64,000 nt of DNA, taken from Picocystis sp. L7 (lineage: Eukaryota; Chlorophyta; Picocystophyceae; Picocystales; Picocystaceae). The stretch lies in assembly GCA_020975725.1 (NCBI GenBank), contig QXJR01000023.1, positions 248,001 through 312,000 of the forward strand, in the 5' to 3' direction. The notes under the pieces were generated by a model. The model was given only the letters and a program-made list of their open reading frames with translations. It had not been told where the DNA came from and did no database searches. Shown here one piece after another: positions 8,651-18,713 of the stretch (position 1 is the stretch's first letter; each line of letters begins with the position of its first letter). The position numbers and the translations under genes were made by a program.

Positions 8651-9517
8651 TCAGGGATGGAACGGTTCTTCCACAAAGTTCAAGGGATTGTGTGGTTTGT
8701 CTTCGTCATCCCTGATCTCAAAGTGGAGGTGGGGACCAGTACTCCTCCCAGTGCTACCCACAAGCCCAATCACTTCGCCTTGTCGAACAGATTGGCCCCG
8801 AAGGACGCAGCTCTTTTCCAAGTGAGCATACAGAGTGGACCAGCCGTTCGCATGTCGAATTTCGATCAGGTTTCCGAATCCCGGCCCGTCATACCCAGCA
8901 AAGACTATTTCTCCTCCATCCGAGGCAAGGATCGGCGTTCCCGTTTCTGCAGCGAGGTCGACGCCGTTGTGGTGTCTCGCTCCTCGCATTCCATAGCGAG
9001 AACTGATGAAGCAATCGTCCACTGGCCTCACAAACTTCTGCTTGGGTTCTTGGACCTGCATCGGCACCACCGGACGAACGATCACCTTTTCTGCGAACCT
9101 CCTGACGTGCACGGGTGCGACCTTGGACGCGACTTTGTTCTTGGGTGTGGCCGTGATCCTTCTCGTTTGGATGTTGCCGATACCTCCGATGCCTGGTTCT
9201 TCCGTCCTTTTGGGCATGGCTGCATGCAAGCCTTGCACCACATCTCCTCGCAGATCCTCCAACGCCCTCGCGGCCCTTTCCACAGCTTTCCTGGCGCGTC
9301 CGTCGACTTCCACCGCTCCCAGCACGAGCTGCGAGGCCACGTGTTCGGGGGTCCACCGTCCCTCGCTCCCTCGGAAGCGCATGGCGACGTGCAAGTGCGC
9401 CTCGTCCCTTGCTGTGCGATCGAATGGCGTGTCTTTCGAACTGCGACGAGGCGACTCGATCACCACAACGCACGCGGGGTGCAGCAGGGGAGGAACCCGC
9501 GGAGGGGGAGGTCCCAT
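8651..9517 (-). CDS. M23 family (LytM-type) metallopeptidase, possibly plastid
   Basis: Zinc peptidase of the lysostaphin/LytM fold, a family that cleaves peptidoglycan cross-links. The C-terminal catalytic domain is complete: RYGMRG...HHNGVDLAAETGTPI (metal-binding H and D), ASDGGEIVFAGYDGPGFGNLI, WSTLYAHLEK, VRQGEVIGLVGSTGRSTG, then HLHFEIR (second metal-binding His pair). Upstream residues form a helix and a linker. Such genes are bacterial; in a plastid-bearing eukaryote the likely roles are plastid division or murein remnants, or acquisition by transfer. The N-terminus is uncertain: the first ATG is 9517, but a strong donor (GTGAGT at 9842-9837) suggests a 5' exon upstream, whose frame I could not settle. 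No signal peptide is visible. Confidence 0.85.
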   Translation of the reverse strand: MGPPPPRVPPLLHPACVVVIESPRRSSKDTPFDRTARDEAHLHVAMRFRGSEGRWTPEHVASQLVLGAVEVDGRARKAVERAARALEDLRGDVVQGLHAAMPKRTEEPGIGGIGNIQTRRITATPKNKVASKVAPVHVRRFAEKVIVRPVVPMQVQEPKQKFVRPVDDCFISSRYGMRGARHHNGVDLAAETGTPILASDGGEIVFAGYDGPGFGNLIEIRHANGWSTLYAHLEKSCVLRGQSVRQGEVIGLVGSTGRSTGPHLHFEIRDDEDKPHNPLNFVEEPFHP

Positions 9518-10355
9518 CGGCACACGTCAAGAACGAAGGAAGAATGACCGGGAAACGTGGGGCGATTCCGTCCCGGGGTCGGGAGGAGCGACGAGGAGAG
9601 ATGGACGGCCGGGGAGGGACGACCGAATCCTGCGGCACAAGGTCGCTCGAACCGAAAGGTGTCAAAGGGATCATTGGTCCGAAATTTGGCGGGTGACATT
9701 TCCCGTCGAGGAAGCCGCCGGGTGGATCCAACCTTCCGATTTCCTGTGGTGACATCTTGGGGTCGGGTCGTCTCGTGTGTGGAGGAGAGGGGGATCGAAG
9801 GGAGAGAGATCTGGGGTGGACAGGAAGGAACCGTCGACTCACGGAAATCCGGACCGACGAGTGTAGCTGGAGTTCCTGCGATCGTGGCCGTGCAGGCGCC
9901 CTCTTTCGTGTGCACCAGGCGCCGGGACAGGGCTTGCCAACGCCGCAGGGTTCGACGTGCGTCGTGAGGTCGGTGGGATCCCACGGCTGCGCAGGCGTAG
10001 GCCCGTGGTTGGTGATGGCACGAGATCCCGGCATGCCCATGTCTGACCACGAGCCTTTCATCGGCTTCTCCCACACGCGAACCATCCATGCGACTCGGAG
10101 GTCCCATCCGTCTGTTCGTCGCCATCACACACGCGTGGTCTCACCTTCGGTCTCGGACCCTCCCTCTCCCTTCTCCCCTCGTCTGGGAGGACGACCGTCC
10201 ACGTGTCCCACCCCCTTCGATCCGTCCGAGAACCCCGACCCGCGGACCAATCAGCGACGAGGAGCGTGCTGGGCCGTGCTTTGCTACAGCCGTGCTGCGC
10301 GTGCTGCGCTCTCGCATTTGCAGGCGCGCCTGACAGAGGCGCGTGGGAGGGACGC
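9518..10355. other. Intergenic region; possible 5' exon of the M23 gene
   Basis: 838 bp. On the minus strand, three overlapping frames between about 10120 and 9843 end at a good donor (GTGAGT, 9842-9837), and one of them is Ser/Arg/Pro-rich like a plastid transit peptide but lacks an ATG. No frame can be chosen by eye. The CHCH-type gene starts at the right edge. Confidence 0.35.
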
Positions 10356-10538
10356 ATGGTCGAAGCGAACGCGGAGGGAACCTCGGGTGCGAAGCAGCAG
10401 GTGCAGGACGTGGAACCCACGACCAGAACGCCTTGCGCCACGAAGGAGCTGCAACAGTGCTTGGAACGGACCGGCGGCGATCGGACCAAGTGCGCCAAGG
10501 AAGTGGAGGAGTTTCGAAAGAGCTGCGGCAAGTCCTGA
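10356..10538 (+). CDS. Small cysteine-rich protein, CHCH-like
   Basis: 60 residues from Met 10356. The second half has four cysteines in a helical-hairpin arrangement (PCATKELQQCLERTGG.RTKC then EVEEFRKSC) resembling coiled-coil-helix-coiled-coil-helix proteins imported into the mitochondrial intermembrane space by the Mia40 route. The spacings (C-x7-C, x10, x10) depart from the canonical CX9C twin motif, so subfamily assignment (CMC4- or CHCHD7-like) is not safe. It lies 103 bp before the mitochondrial-type ABC1 kinase on the same strand. A longer in-frame start at 10203 is unlikely. Confidence 0.6.
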   Translation: MVEANAEGTSGAKQQVQDVEPTTRTPCATKELQQCLERTGGDRTKCAKEVEEFRKSCGKS

Positions 10539-10641
10539 AGGGACGCGGGGCTGCCGCTCGGGAGAAAAAGGAGTGCTGTGAGACGCAACTGGCGTCGTTC
10601 GGATTCCCTCGACAAGGAACCGACACCGCGAAGCGTCTGCA

Positions 10642-12216
10642 ATGTTGCGTGCGGCGTCGAAAAGCGTGGCCGTGAGCCTGGCGGCTTTGACGGCTGGTGC
10701 TTCGGTTGCGGCGTACCACGACGAAGGGACCAAACGAGCCATGTTTTTCAACTATCACGCCTTGCCAGCCCTGGCCCACTACCGCTGGACTGAATGGCGC
10801 ACCGCCGGACTGCCAGAAGAAGAACAAGACGAAGCCCTCGAGCGACTGCACGAAAAGTACGCTCCCGTAGCAGAAAAGGTAGTGCGAGAACTCAAAGGAT
10901 TCTACATCAAGCTGGGCCAGATGGGATCGACACGTGCAGATTTCATCGCGGAACCATACCTGAAGATCTGCGAACGCCTGCAGGACGATTGCCCAAACAT
11001 CGAATTCCACGAGGTCAAAGCCATTGTAGAAAAAGCGTTGGGCTGTGCGATGGGTGACATATTTTCCACGTTTGAGAAAGAGCCTCTGGGAAGCGCCTCC
11101 ATCGGCCAAACTCATGCAGCAAGATTGGAGGAAAGTGGGGAAGAGGTCGTGGTGAAAGTGCAGTATCCCTGGGTAGAACGGCTCTTTCGCTCTGATGTGG
11201 CAACCATTCGGTTCTTTTGCAAGCTGGCTCAACCAGAACATCTGCCCTTCATCGACGAGATCGAACGTGCTTTTGCAACTGAATTCGATTATGCACGTGA
11301 AGCGAAATCCATGCGAAAAGTCGGTGATAACATGAGGAAATACTTCAGCAAGAAGGTCGTGGTTCCCAAACCGTTGGAACATCTTTGCACCAAAAACATC
11401 ATTGTCATGGAGTATCTCCATGGTATCAAGCTCGTCGATGCCATGCGCGCACAGTGGGAGGCCATAGCTGCAAGACATGGAAAGACGTTGGAGGAACTAA
11501 AGAACAGCTTGCCTGACCGGCAGTCTTACACAGGCGGGACTGGTGGTGCTTCAGTAGCTTTCTGGATTTCTGGCAAGCTATCCTACTTTGCGGATGTAGT
11601 CACTAATATGACGATTTTTCTCATAAACGCAGTCAAATTTGTCCCCAGAATGCTTGGTGTAAACATCCGATACACTCCTCATGTTTGGCAACGAAAGTTG
11701 CTGAACCCTTACCAGCTGATGGACACCTTACTTGAGGTGCATGGGCACCAGGTGCTGTACGATGGTCTCTTCAATGGTGATTGCCACCCAGGTAATATCT
11801 TGATGCTGGATGATGGGAGGGTAGGCTTGATAGACTACGGGCAGATTGCAGAGATTTCATACGAGGATCGAAAGAAGTTGGCAAGGCTGATCCTTTGCCT
11901 CGCGGAGAATGACCGCAGGAATATAATCGAAGCATTTCGAGACATGGGATTCAGGACCAGGAGGAACGATGAAGAGGTGTGTTACAAGTCAGCCGTGGTG
12001 TTCTTTGATAGAGACTCCCGGGATGTGACCGAAGGTATGAACATACAGCGCTACCTGGAAGTCCTTTCGCAGAGAGATCCAGTTGTTTCTTTTCCACAAG
12101 CCTTCATCATGTCTGCTAGAACAGTTGGTTTGCTGAAAGGTTTAGGCACAGTTCTCGGTGTGCCTGTCAGCGTTGCGTCTGCATGGCGGGCCCAAGCAAA
12201 GGAAGTGCACAATTGA
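10642..12216 (+). CDS. ABC1/UbiB-family atypical kinase, mitochondrial type
   Basis: 524 residues of the ADCK/UbiB family, atypical kinases or ATPases involved in isoprenoid-quinone and lipid homeostasis. Motifs in order: an N-terminal presequence with a short hydrophobic stretch (MLRAASKSVAVSLAALTAGA), the family's KxGQ motif (GFYIKLGQMGS, about residue 91), the Ala-rich loop replacing the P-loop (GSASIGQTHAA), VVVKVQYP with the ATP-binding Lys, the EFDYAREA motif, the catalytic GDCHPGNIL and metal-binding LIDYGQ. All key residues are present. A second, plastid-type member lies at 28966. An AATAAA follows the stop by 34 bp. Single exon. Confidence 0.9.
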   Translation: MLRAASKSVAVSLAALTAGASVAAYHDEGTKRAMFFNYHALPALAHYRWTEWRTAGLPEEEQDEALERLHEKYAPVAEKVVRELKGFYIKLGQMGSTRADFIAEPYLKICERLQDDCPNIEFHEVKAIVEKALGCAMGDIFSTFEKEPLGSASIGQTHAARLEESGEEVVVKVQYPWVERLFRSDVATIRFFCKLAQPEHLPFIDEIERAFATEFDYAREAKSMRKVGDNMRKYFSKKVVVPKPLEHLCTKNIIVMEYLHGIKLVDAMRAQWEAIAARHGKTLEELKNSLPDRQSYTGGTGGASVAFWISGKLSYFADVVTNMTIFLINAVKFVPRMLGVNIRYTPHVWQRKLLNPYQLMDTLLEVHGHQVLYDGLFNGDCHPGNILMLDDGRVGLIDYGQIAEISYEDRKKLARLILCLAENDRRNIIEAFRDMGFRTRRNDEEVCYKSAVVFFDRDSRDVTEGMNIQRYLEVLSQRDPVVSFPQAFIMSARTVGLLKGLGTVLGVPVSVASAWRAQAKEVHN

Positions 12217-12249
12217 GCATTCCTCTGTCAATAGCAGCCATGTAGCTGG

Positions 12250-12255
12250 AATAAA
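12250..12255 (+). terminator. Polyadenylation signal AATAAA
   Basis: AATAAA 34 bp after the ABC1 kinase stop, inside a small stem-forming stretch (AGCTGG...CCAGCT). Only 96 bp separate the stop codons of the kinase and convergent CCT3. Confidence 0.5.
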
Positions 12256-12311
12256 ACCCAGCTCAAAAAGCTGAACTTATTGTGCCCTGCAGATAGCATG
12301 CCTAATGGCAA

Positions 12312-14310
12312 TTATTCCGGCAGTGCACGCTCGGAGTCCACCTCCTCTGCTTCCTGTTGCATTCCACCACGTGACGCGCCCTGGGCTTTGTTCTTTGATA
12401 GCCCAGACACAATATCATCGATCCTTAGAAGCATGCAAGCTGATTCCAATGCTGTCTTTAGAGTTTGTGTCTTGACTGCACAGGGTTCCCACACGCCCAA
12501 TTCTTTCATATCTGTAATGATGCCGGTGAGTCCATTGATTCCGAACGTGCAGGCTTCCTCTCCCTCAGCATGCTTCGCACGGAGCTTGGTCAACGTGCGG
12601 ATCACGTTGGCACCACAGTTTTGAATGAGGGTACGTGGAATGACTTCCACGGCGGTGCCCACAGCTTTGTAGGCGAGCTGTTCGGGACCCTCCACATTGT
12701 GAGCATTTCTCTGGATGGCACGAGAGATGGCCATCTCTACAGCTCCACCGCCTGGAACCAATTTGGGGTCCTGAACGACGTTGCGGGCAACGCCGAGGGC
12801 ATCGTGGAGGTTGCGCTCAATTTCATTCAGCACATCCTTGCTTGCACCGCGGAGGATGATGCTGCATGCTTTCGGTTCGGCGCACTTTTCGATGAACGTG
12901 AAGTATTCATCTCCAAGCTTCTTCACTTCGAAGAGCCCAGCCCCGGTCCCGATGTCCGAGTCCCTGATCTCGTCTGTTCGCGATACGATGGTGGCCCCGC
13001 AGGCTCGAGCAATGCGGTTGTTGTCCGTTTTCCTGAGCCTGCGTATGGCTGAGATTCCTCTCTTGTACAAGAAATGAGCCGCAAGATCGGAGAGTCCCTT
13101 CTCCGTGACGACCAAGTCAGGTTTGAAGGAGGCAATTTGATCGCATATCTGCTCGATGTACTCCTCTTCCACCTTGAGCAGGGTTGCAAAGTCGTCTTCA
13201 TTCTCCATCTCCACGTTGGTTTGGCTTTCTCCTTTCTTGAATTCGAGCGGGCAGTCCATCAGCAGGATCCTGGGGTTCTCGATCTTACGTTTCATGCGGC
13301 TGGGAACCACCACGTCTTTGTTGAACATGACCCCGTCCAGAACACGCGAGTCTTCGATCCGTCCACCTGGTATCTTCTCCACCTTGGCATACTGCTTGAC
13401 ATCGATCTCCTTGGTCCCATCTCCTCGGTCCTTGACCACGGCCAAGACCGCGTCCAACGCCAAGTTGGCGATGAGGTTGCCGAACCTGGCGGTATACTTG
13501 GTTCCCACGCAGCTGTTGACGATCTTCTGCATCTCTTCGCGGTTGTCGACGTCCACGGGGAAGCTCACCTCTTCCACCACCTTGAGCGCATCTTCCAAGG
13601 CTTTGACGTATCCTCGCACAATCACCGTCGGATGCATCTTCCCTTCCAGCAGCGGTTCGGCGCTCCGCAGCAATTCGCCGGCCAGGATGATCACCGACGT
13701 GGTACCGTCGCCCACCTCCTCGTCCTGGGTGCGGCTCAAGTCGATCATGGACTTGGCGGCCGGATGCACCACGTCGATCTCGCGCAAGATCGCGTTGCCG
13801 TCGTTGGTGAGGACGATGCCTGCGTCGCGGGATCTCCACGTCAGCCGTCGCTCCTTCCTTTCGCCATGGACCACTCGTCCACTCGACGGTGCGTACCTCC
13901 TTGCGCGTCCAGCAGCATCTTCAGCATCGAACGCGGTCCCAACGTGGTGCGGATGATGTCCGAAACCGCCTGGTTCGAAGTCCGTCGAGTCAGCCTACGG
14001 TCAACGCGACGCGCCGTTGCTTCCCAGGTCCCTGCCAGGATGCAGGAACGCGTTCCTGCGGATCCGAAGGTCGCAAGAACGTCCCACACGGATGCTTTCG
14101 ACGCGCAGGTGCGCTTGTTTCCCGTCCAACGTGCGTGTTCGCCATCAGGTCCACCACCGTTCCGACCTCCTTCGTGCGTGTCCACCTCGTCGATCCTCCT
14201 TCTTCCCATGCTTCCAGGCTCACCTTGGCGGCTGCGATGTTGCTGATCTGCGCCTTCCTTCCCGAATCGCGCTTGGTGTTGGCTTGGAGGACCATCATTG
14301 GAGCCGCCAT
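12312..14310 (-). CDS. CCT3: T-complex chaperonin subunit gamma
   Basis: Subunit 3 of the cytosolic TRiC/CCT ring that folds actin and tubulin. Three exons: 14310-14224, 13969-13897 and 13819-12312, with introns of 254 nt (GTGAGCC...GAACCAG) and 77 nt (GTACGCA...GACGCAG). Splicing restores 555 residues beginning MAAPMMVLQANTKRDSGRKA, then the conserved AVSDIIRTTLGPRSMLKMLL, GGIVLTNDGNAILREIDVVH, and the ATPase motif GDGTTSVIILAGE. The apical and equatorial domains run uninterrupted to VPGGGAVEMAISRAI and the C-terminus. The Met at 14298 is an alternative start. Upstream lies the purine-rich minisatellite shared with the divergent gene at 15034. Confidence 0.96.
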
Positions 14311-14384
14311 GGCGACGATCGTCGGCAAATGGTGATGGCGATGGACCCCCAGGAAGACCCAGGATCCCACCCCTGGGAAGACCC

Positions 14385-14427
14385 CATCGATACCTCGGAT
14401 CGAGATATCGATGGACGCATCGATACC
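14385..14427. promoter_or_regulatory. Two CATCGATACC motifs upstream of CCT3
   Basis: CATCGATACC at 14385-14394 and again at 14418-14427, with the related GATATCGATGG between them, 75-117 bp before the CCT3 start. The same 10-mer occurs 5' of the GIY-YIG gene (20174) and of the ureidoglycolate gene (57760 and inverted at 57800). Confidence 0.45.
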
Positions 14428-14493
14428 TTTCGGGGGGGTCGGAAGGGCGGGTCCATCCCGGGGGAAGAAGGAGACCCACGAACGGACAGAAAG

Positions 14494-15024
14494 GGGTGAA
14501 AGGAAGGGTAGAAAGGAAGGGTAGATGGGGCAGAAAGGAAGCGTAGAAAGGGGAGAAAAGAAGGGTAGATAGGACAGAAGGAAGGGTAGAAAGGGGAGAA
14601 AGGAAGATTAGAAGGAAGGGTAGATAGGAAGGGTAGATAGGACAGAAGGAAGGGTAGAAAGGGGAAAAAGGAAGATTAGAAGGAAGGGTAGATAGGACAG
14701 AAGGAAGGGTAGAAAGGGGAGAAAAGAAGATTAGAAGGAAGGGTAGAAGGAAGGGTAGATCGGACAGAAGGAAGGGTAGATAGGAAGGGTAAATAGGACA
14801 GAAGGAAGGGGAGAAAGGGGAGAAAGGAAGATTAGAAGGAAGGGTAGATAGGAAGGGTAGATAGGACAGAAGGAAGAGTAGAAAGGGGAAAAAGGAAGAT
14901 TAGAAGGAAGGGTAGATAGGAAGGGTAGATAGGACAGAAGGAAGGGTAGAAAGGGGAAAAAAGAAGGACAGAAGGAGGTGTAGAAAGGGAAAAGGGAAGG
15001 GTAGAAGGTTGAAGAGAAGGGAAG
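14494..15024 (+). repeat. Purine-only minisatellite (about 530 bp)
   Basis: Nested repeats of GGAAGGGTAGA, TAGGACAGAA, AAGGGGAGAAA and GGAAGATTAGAA in irregular order, so that this strand is almost entirely A and G with scattered T. Larger units recur at roughly 55-100 bp. It fills the divergent promoter between CCT3 and the gene at 15034, ending 10 bp before that start codon. The pyrimidine strand is open in some frames, which creates spurious Ser/Phe/Pro-rich ORFs. Confidence 0.95.
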
Positions 15025-15033
15025 TGAGCCGCG

Positions 15034-15660
15034 ATGGCGAACGCGATGGCTTGCCACGGCGCACCTGTTGGACGTGCGACGAGAAGGAAGGCTTTCATGG
15101 CGGCCGTGGTGCCGCTGTGGACGGCAGTGCGTCCCAAAAGGACGGAGGCGTCGCAGAACGGATCCACCAAGGACGGTGAGGAAGATCCAGGAGCGTTGGC
15201 GGAAGCCGTGGCGATCGTGTTCGAAGCCAGGAACGTCGCAGGTCGACTCCAGAAGGTAGCAGAAACGCCCCTTGACAGCGAAGAAAGGAGACAACTGCGA
15301 TCCCAGCTTCCCGCATACCTGAGGAGGGTGAGGAAGCTGTCCAAAGCGGTGCCAATCTGCACCCAACTCGCGTATGGAGACGATACCACCCGACCATTGG
15401 CATCAGAGGAGGAAATCAATGGCACCGAAAGCTACCTGAAGCTTGGCGTGCCATCCGTGGAAGTGTTCAACCGCGTGGGTAGGCTGGTCACGTGGGGAGG
15501 ATCCTTGGCACCCGACGTCCTGGACGACCCCAGCTTGGCTTCCAACGCCAAGCTGGCGCTAGAAAAGCTATTGAAGGACCTGCCCCCCGAAGCATTGGAA
15601 GCAGGCGCACAGAAGTTTGCGGAGAGGAATGGATTTCCACCAGGATCCGTAGAAACGTGA
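15034..15660 (+). CDS. Helical hypothetical protein, possibly organellar
   Basis: 208 residues. The first 35 (MANAMACHGAPVGRATRRKA) are basic and hydroxylated, like an organelle presequence, followed by an acidic linker and then a mainly alpha-helical body (ALAEAVAIVFEARNVAGRLQ, QLPAYLRRVRKLSKAV, VEVFNRVGRLVTWGG, KLALEKLLKDLPPEALE). I do not recognise the family. Regular helices and an ordinary amino-acid profile argue that it is real. The start lies only 10 bp after the minisatellite, so its 5' UTR would be repeat-derived. A soluble plastid or mitochondrial protein is possible; no function is inferred. Confidence 0.65.
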   Translation: MANAMACHGAPVGRATRRKAFMAAVVPLWTAVRPKRTEASQNGSTKDGEEDPGALAEAVAIVFEARNVAGRLQKVAETPLDSEERRQLRSQLPAYLRRVRKLSKAVPICTQLAYGDDTTRPLASEEEINGTESYLKLGVPSVEVFNRVGRLVTWGGSLAPDVLDDPSLASNAKLALEKLLKDLPPEALEAGAQKFAERNGFPPGSVET

Positions 15661-16092
15661 AGGGGCAGGATAGGACCAATGTCCAGAAAGGCGGCTTGCC
15701 AGCGTGGAGGTGGGTGGGCGGTCCTCCCATCCATCCATATCTGGAAACGTTCGACGACGATCGACCACAGGTGCTTGGAACGAGCGATTGAAATCCATCG
15801 CACGCACCGGCTTCAGGACGGACGGATCGGCCGCTTTCCACAGGGAAAGGGAACGTGTCCACTACCCTCCCTTATTGCCCATTTTCCATCCATCCAGGCG
15901 ATGTGTCTACACCATTTCATCCGTCCATCTTCATGTCCCAAGGCACCAGCACCACGTGGCTTGCACCTCTTCCCACAGGCCCCTCCCCACCCCGAGTTAA
16001 CCCACGTTGGATGGTTAACTCGACTCGGGACCGTTGGATCGAACCCAAACTCCAACCGACGAGGAGGCTTCCCGCCAAAATTTTGATGCACG
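15661..16092. other. Spacer upstream of ORC6
   Basis: 432 bp. It holds the paired GTTAAC motif at 15996-16019; otherwise nothing recognisable. Confidence 0.5.
15996..16019. promoter_or_regulatory. Inverted GTTAAC pair upstream of ORC6
   Basis: CGAGTTAAC (ending 16001) and GTTAACTCG (from 16014) form an inverted repeat with a 12-bp spacer, 75 bp before the ORC6 start. It matches the dyad in the FES1/MED6 promoter in sequence and in distance to the start codon. Confidence 0.5.
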
Positions 16093-17161
16093 ATGGACGC
16101 GCGTCGCATCGCGCAGCGCCTCGGCGTGGATTCCAAGGCGGTGCGTGAGATTTGGGAACGCGGGAGAAGATCCAAGGCCACGTGGGAGGGAAGCCTCTCG
16201 AGCCTCTGGCAGGTCGAACGCGCCGGACAAAGACCTGCAGCATGAAGCTGGAACGAGTGCAAGGCGATGGCACGAATCGAATCCGACAGACTGACCAGGA
16301 AATGCACGCTTCCTGTCGAACTCGTTCGTGGATAAAACGCGGAATGAACGGGACGAATGCGAACAGACGGTGTCCAAAGCGGAAGAGCTGCTCCGCCTGT
16401 CGAGGTTGCGAGTGAGCAACGGACTAGGACCAGGAGAAATCTGCAGAAGTGCCGTGTGCTTCGAGCTTGCTGCTCGCATCAGTGGAGTGAGGGTGGAAAG
16501 GGCCAAGATTGCAAGGCTGAGTGGCAATGAGCGTGCCTACGGCAATGCATACACCCTCTTGTCCCGTGCCCTACCCAGTAGCAGACCCACCGTGGCACCA
16601 CTGCGGGCCTTGTGTGTGCAGTTCGGGTGCGCAAGGATTGAATATTCGGTGCAGGCCTGGCTGGACACCTACAAACGAAGATTCGTGGCCTCACTGCCCC
16701 AGGAACGACGTGCGAACGTTCATTTTGGTGATCGACCAGTGTTTCAAGCGAGTGCGTTTTACCTCGTGGCGAGAAAACACAAACTCCGAGTGGACAAGGC
16801 TCAGCTGATGGAGACAACCGCTGTCGATCCGGACGAATTCGAACGCACCATTGCATCCATGCAATCTCTCTGTGGGGAACTGGTATTGAAAAGAGCCAAC
16901 TCCGAGAGCAAGCGGAAACAGGTGGCTCAGGAAACTGGCGCAGCGAACGAAGGCAGCGCGAGCGACCAGGATGGCCTGGCTTCCGATGCAGAAGAAGTGC
17001 CAGGCGTCAAGAATGGAAAGGCATGGACCCGCAAACGGAAAGCAGAAGCGTACGAAGAGTGGAAGGATGCAGTGGTAACAAACAAACCGGCCAAGATGAC
17101 CCTCACCAAGCTTCGACAAGCTACACTTGGTTTTGCATCAGCCGGAGACAAGTCGCCCTAA
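16093..17161 (+). CDS. ORC6: Origin recognition complex subunit 6
   Basis: ORC6 is the cyclin-fold (TFIIB-like) subunit of the replication-origin recognition complex. Two exons: 16093-16140 (MDARRIAQRLGVDSKA) and 16367-17161, intron 226 nt (GTGCGTGA...GCGAACAG); the product has 280 residues. Plant-like blocks are visible: EELLRLSRLRVSNGLGPGEI, CRSAVCFELAARISGVRVER, KIARLSGNERAYGNAYTLLS, VAPLRALCVQFGC, RRFVASLPQERRANVHFGDR and PVFQASAFYLVARKHKLRVD. The C-terminal 90 residues are charged and end in a basic region with a conserved-looking KMTLTKLRQATLGFA helix. A start at 16328 within one exon would lose the conserved first helix. Confidence 0.93.
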
Positions 17162-18713
17162 CATGATTGCAGCCCATCGTATATCTTAAACTGGTTGACA
17201 GCGTATTGGACCTTCAAACCTCGGTACTTTCTTTCCGAAAGATAAATGCTCAGAACTTAAGAAATAACAGGCACAAGCTTCGTGGGAGCACCACATCCGT
17301 GCAAGCTTCCCGCTCTCCTACAGCTTCCACCGGACTAAACAATCACACACACACTCCAGAAATAATGCACCACGGTACTTTATTCACATTTGCTTGACCC
17401 TGCTTTGAAAGAACTACCATTGACAAAGCAAAAATTCATTCGTGCAAGGCGAGTGAACCTTCTGAATTCAAGCGCCCGGGGTGTTGGTCATCCATGGAGG
17501 TACCTCACCCCGCTGCTTCTCCTAGGTATGGCACATGCACTTGGGACATTTGTATCTGATTACTGTGCCCAAGTATAACATATTCGCAAACATAAAGCCG
17601 ATATGCTTTGCAAGCGCTGGTCCCATCATCTTGGCGTTGTTGGATGGCAAACAGTCTTTCTACCCCCCTTCATGCCTAAAACTGGAAGCATCCAACGCCA
17701 GGTGTTGGCTTTGAGCAAGCTTTCAACATTGGAAGCAAACACTTGATACGATTGCGAATTCGATGGGGTTAAACTTGCTTCCATCCCTTTGGTTGACCTT
17801 CCTTTGACCTTCATGCTTTTCTTGCAACGGTAAGGATGCTAGACATGGTAGATTAGCCTGTACTTAGCAGGTGGATGACACGACCTGGAGGTAATGTGTA
17901 TGGAGATGGATTGAGAAGTTGCTCCTCCTGACACCATTATGCAAGCATTGCTAAGCTTGCTTGAAGGTATCTGTCGAGGGAAATATGGGATGCACAATGG
18001 TGCCCAGAGAAATAACGTCCTCTATGGTGCTGCGAATCAAGTGAAGCCTGTCAGCATCGAAAGCAAGGGCACTCGTTGTGTCAATACACTGCTGCTAAGC
18101 ACAGACTAGGGAATGTATCACGACAGGAGCTTGCCGCTGACCATGAACTATAGGGTCAATCAAGGCAAATTCGTCTCCTCTTAAACACATTGCTTGCGAC
18201 TGATGAATGGAATGAGAAGTCACTCAAATATTGCCGTTTACTTCCAAATCTTCTCTTGCAGTTTGCATTGAGGTGAAGATCTTGACTATTTTGAAATTGC
18301 ATGCACGTTTAAGAAAGGCAGGAAGCTAGACATTTATTTGCAACGTAAGATCGATAAAGCGGTGCACTCATGCAAATCACTCTAGAATTTGTAACTTTCA
18401 GCCTAAGCACTCGAGGATGCAATTCATCCTCTGCGAAATTTTGCTCGTTCAATCCAAGGGAGTGAACAGAAGGTGCAAATGAAGGGGCGAAGATGGGAAG
18501 TATGTCCACTGTAGTCGGTCTTTACAGAAAAGGTCCATACAACCAGGGTTCCGGCCGCAAAAGGTGCCTTGTCACCAGGGGCGGTGGAACTTTTGCAACT
18601 CGTAGAGGCGAGCAGTCCGACGCTTGCGAAAACAAACACTTTCGGCCGATGGACGACTGTTGGTCTTTTCGGGGAGCACGGGGAGCACAAGACGAAGCAA
18701 GGCCGTGCACCCA
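17162..18713. other. Gene-free convergent region
   Basis: 1.55 kb between the stop codons of ORC6 and the GIY-YIG gene. Visibly more AT-rich than the coding parts. Only short, unlike-coding frames exist on both strands; no tRNA-like T-loop or repeat was found. It could hold long 3' UTRs or a non-coding RNA. Confidence 0.5.

Noticed and set aside
14731-15425. Ser/Phe/Pro-rich minus-strand frames at 14.7-15.4 kb
   Set aside because: They are readings of the pyrimidine strand of the minisatellite plus antisense of the gene at 15034.
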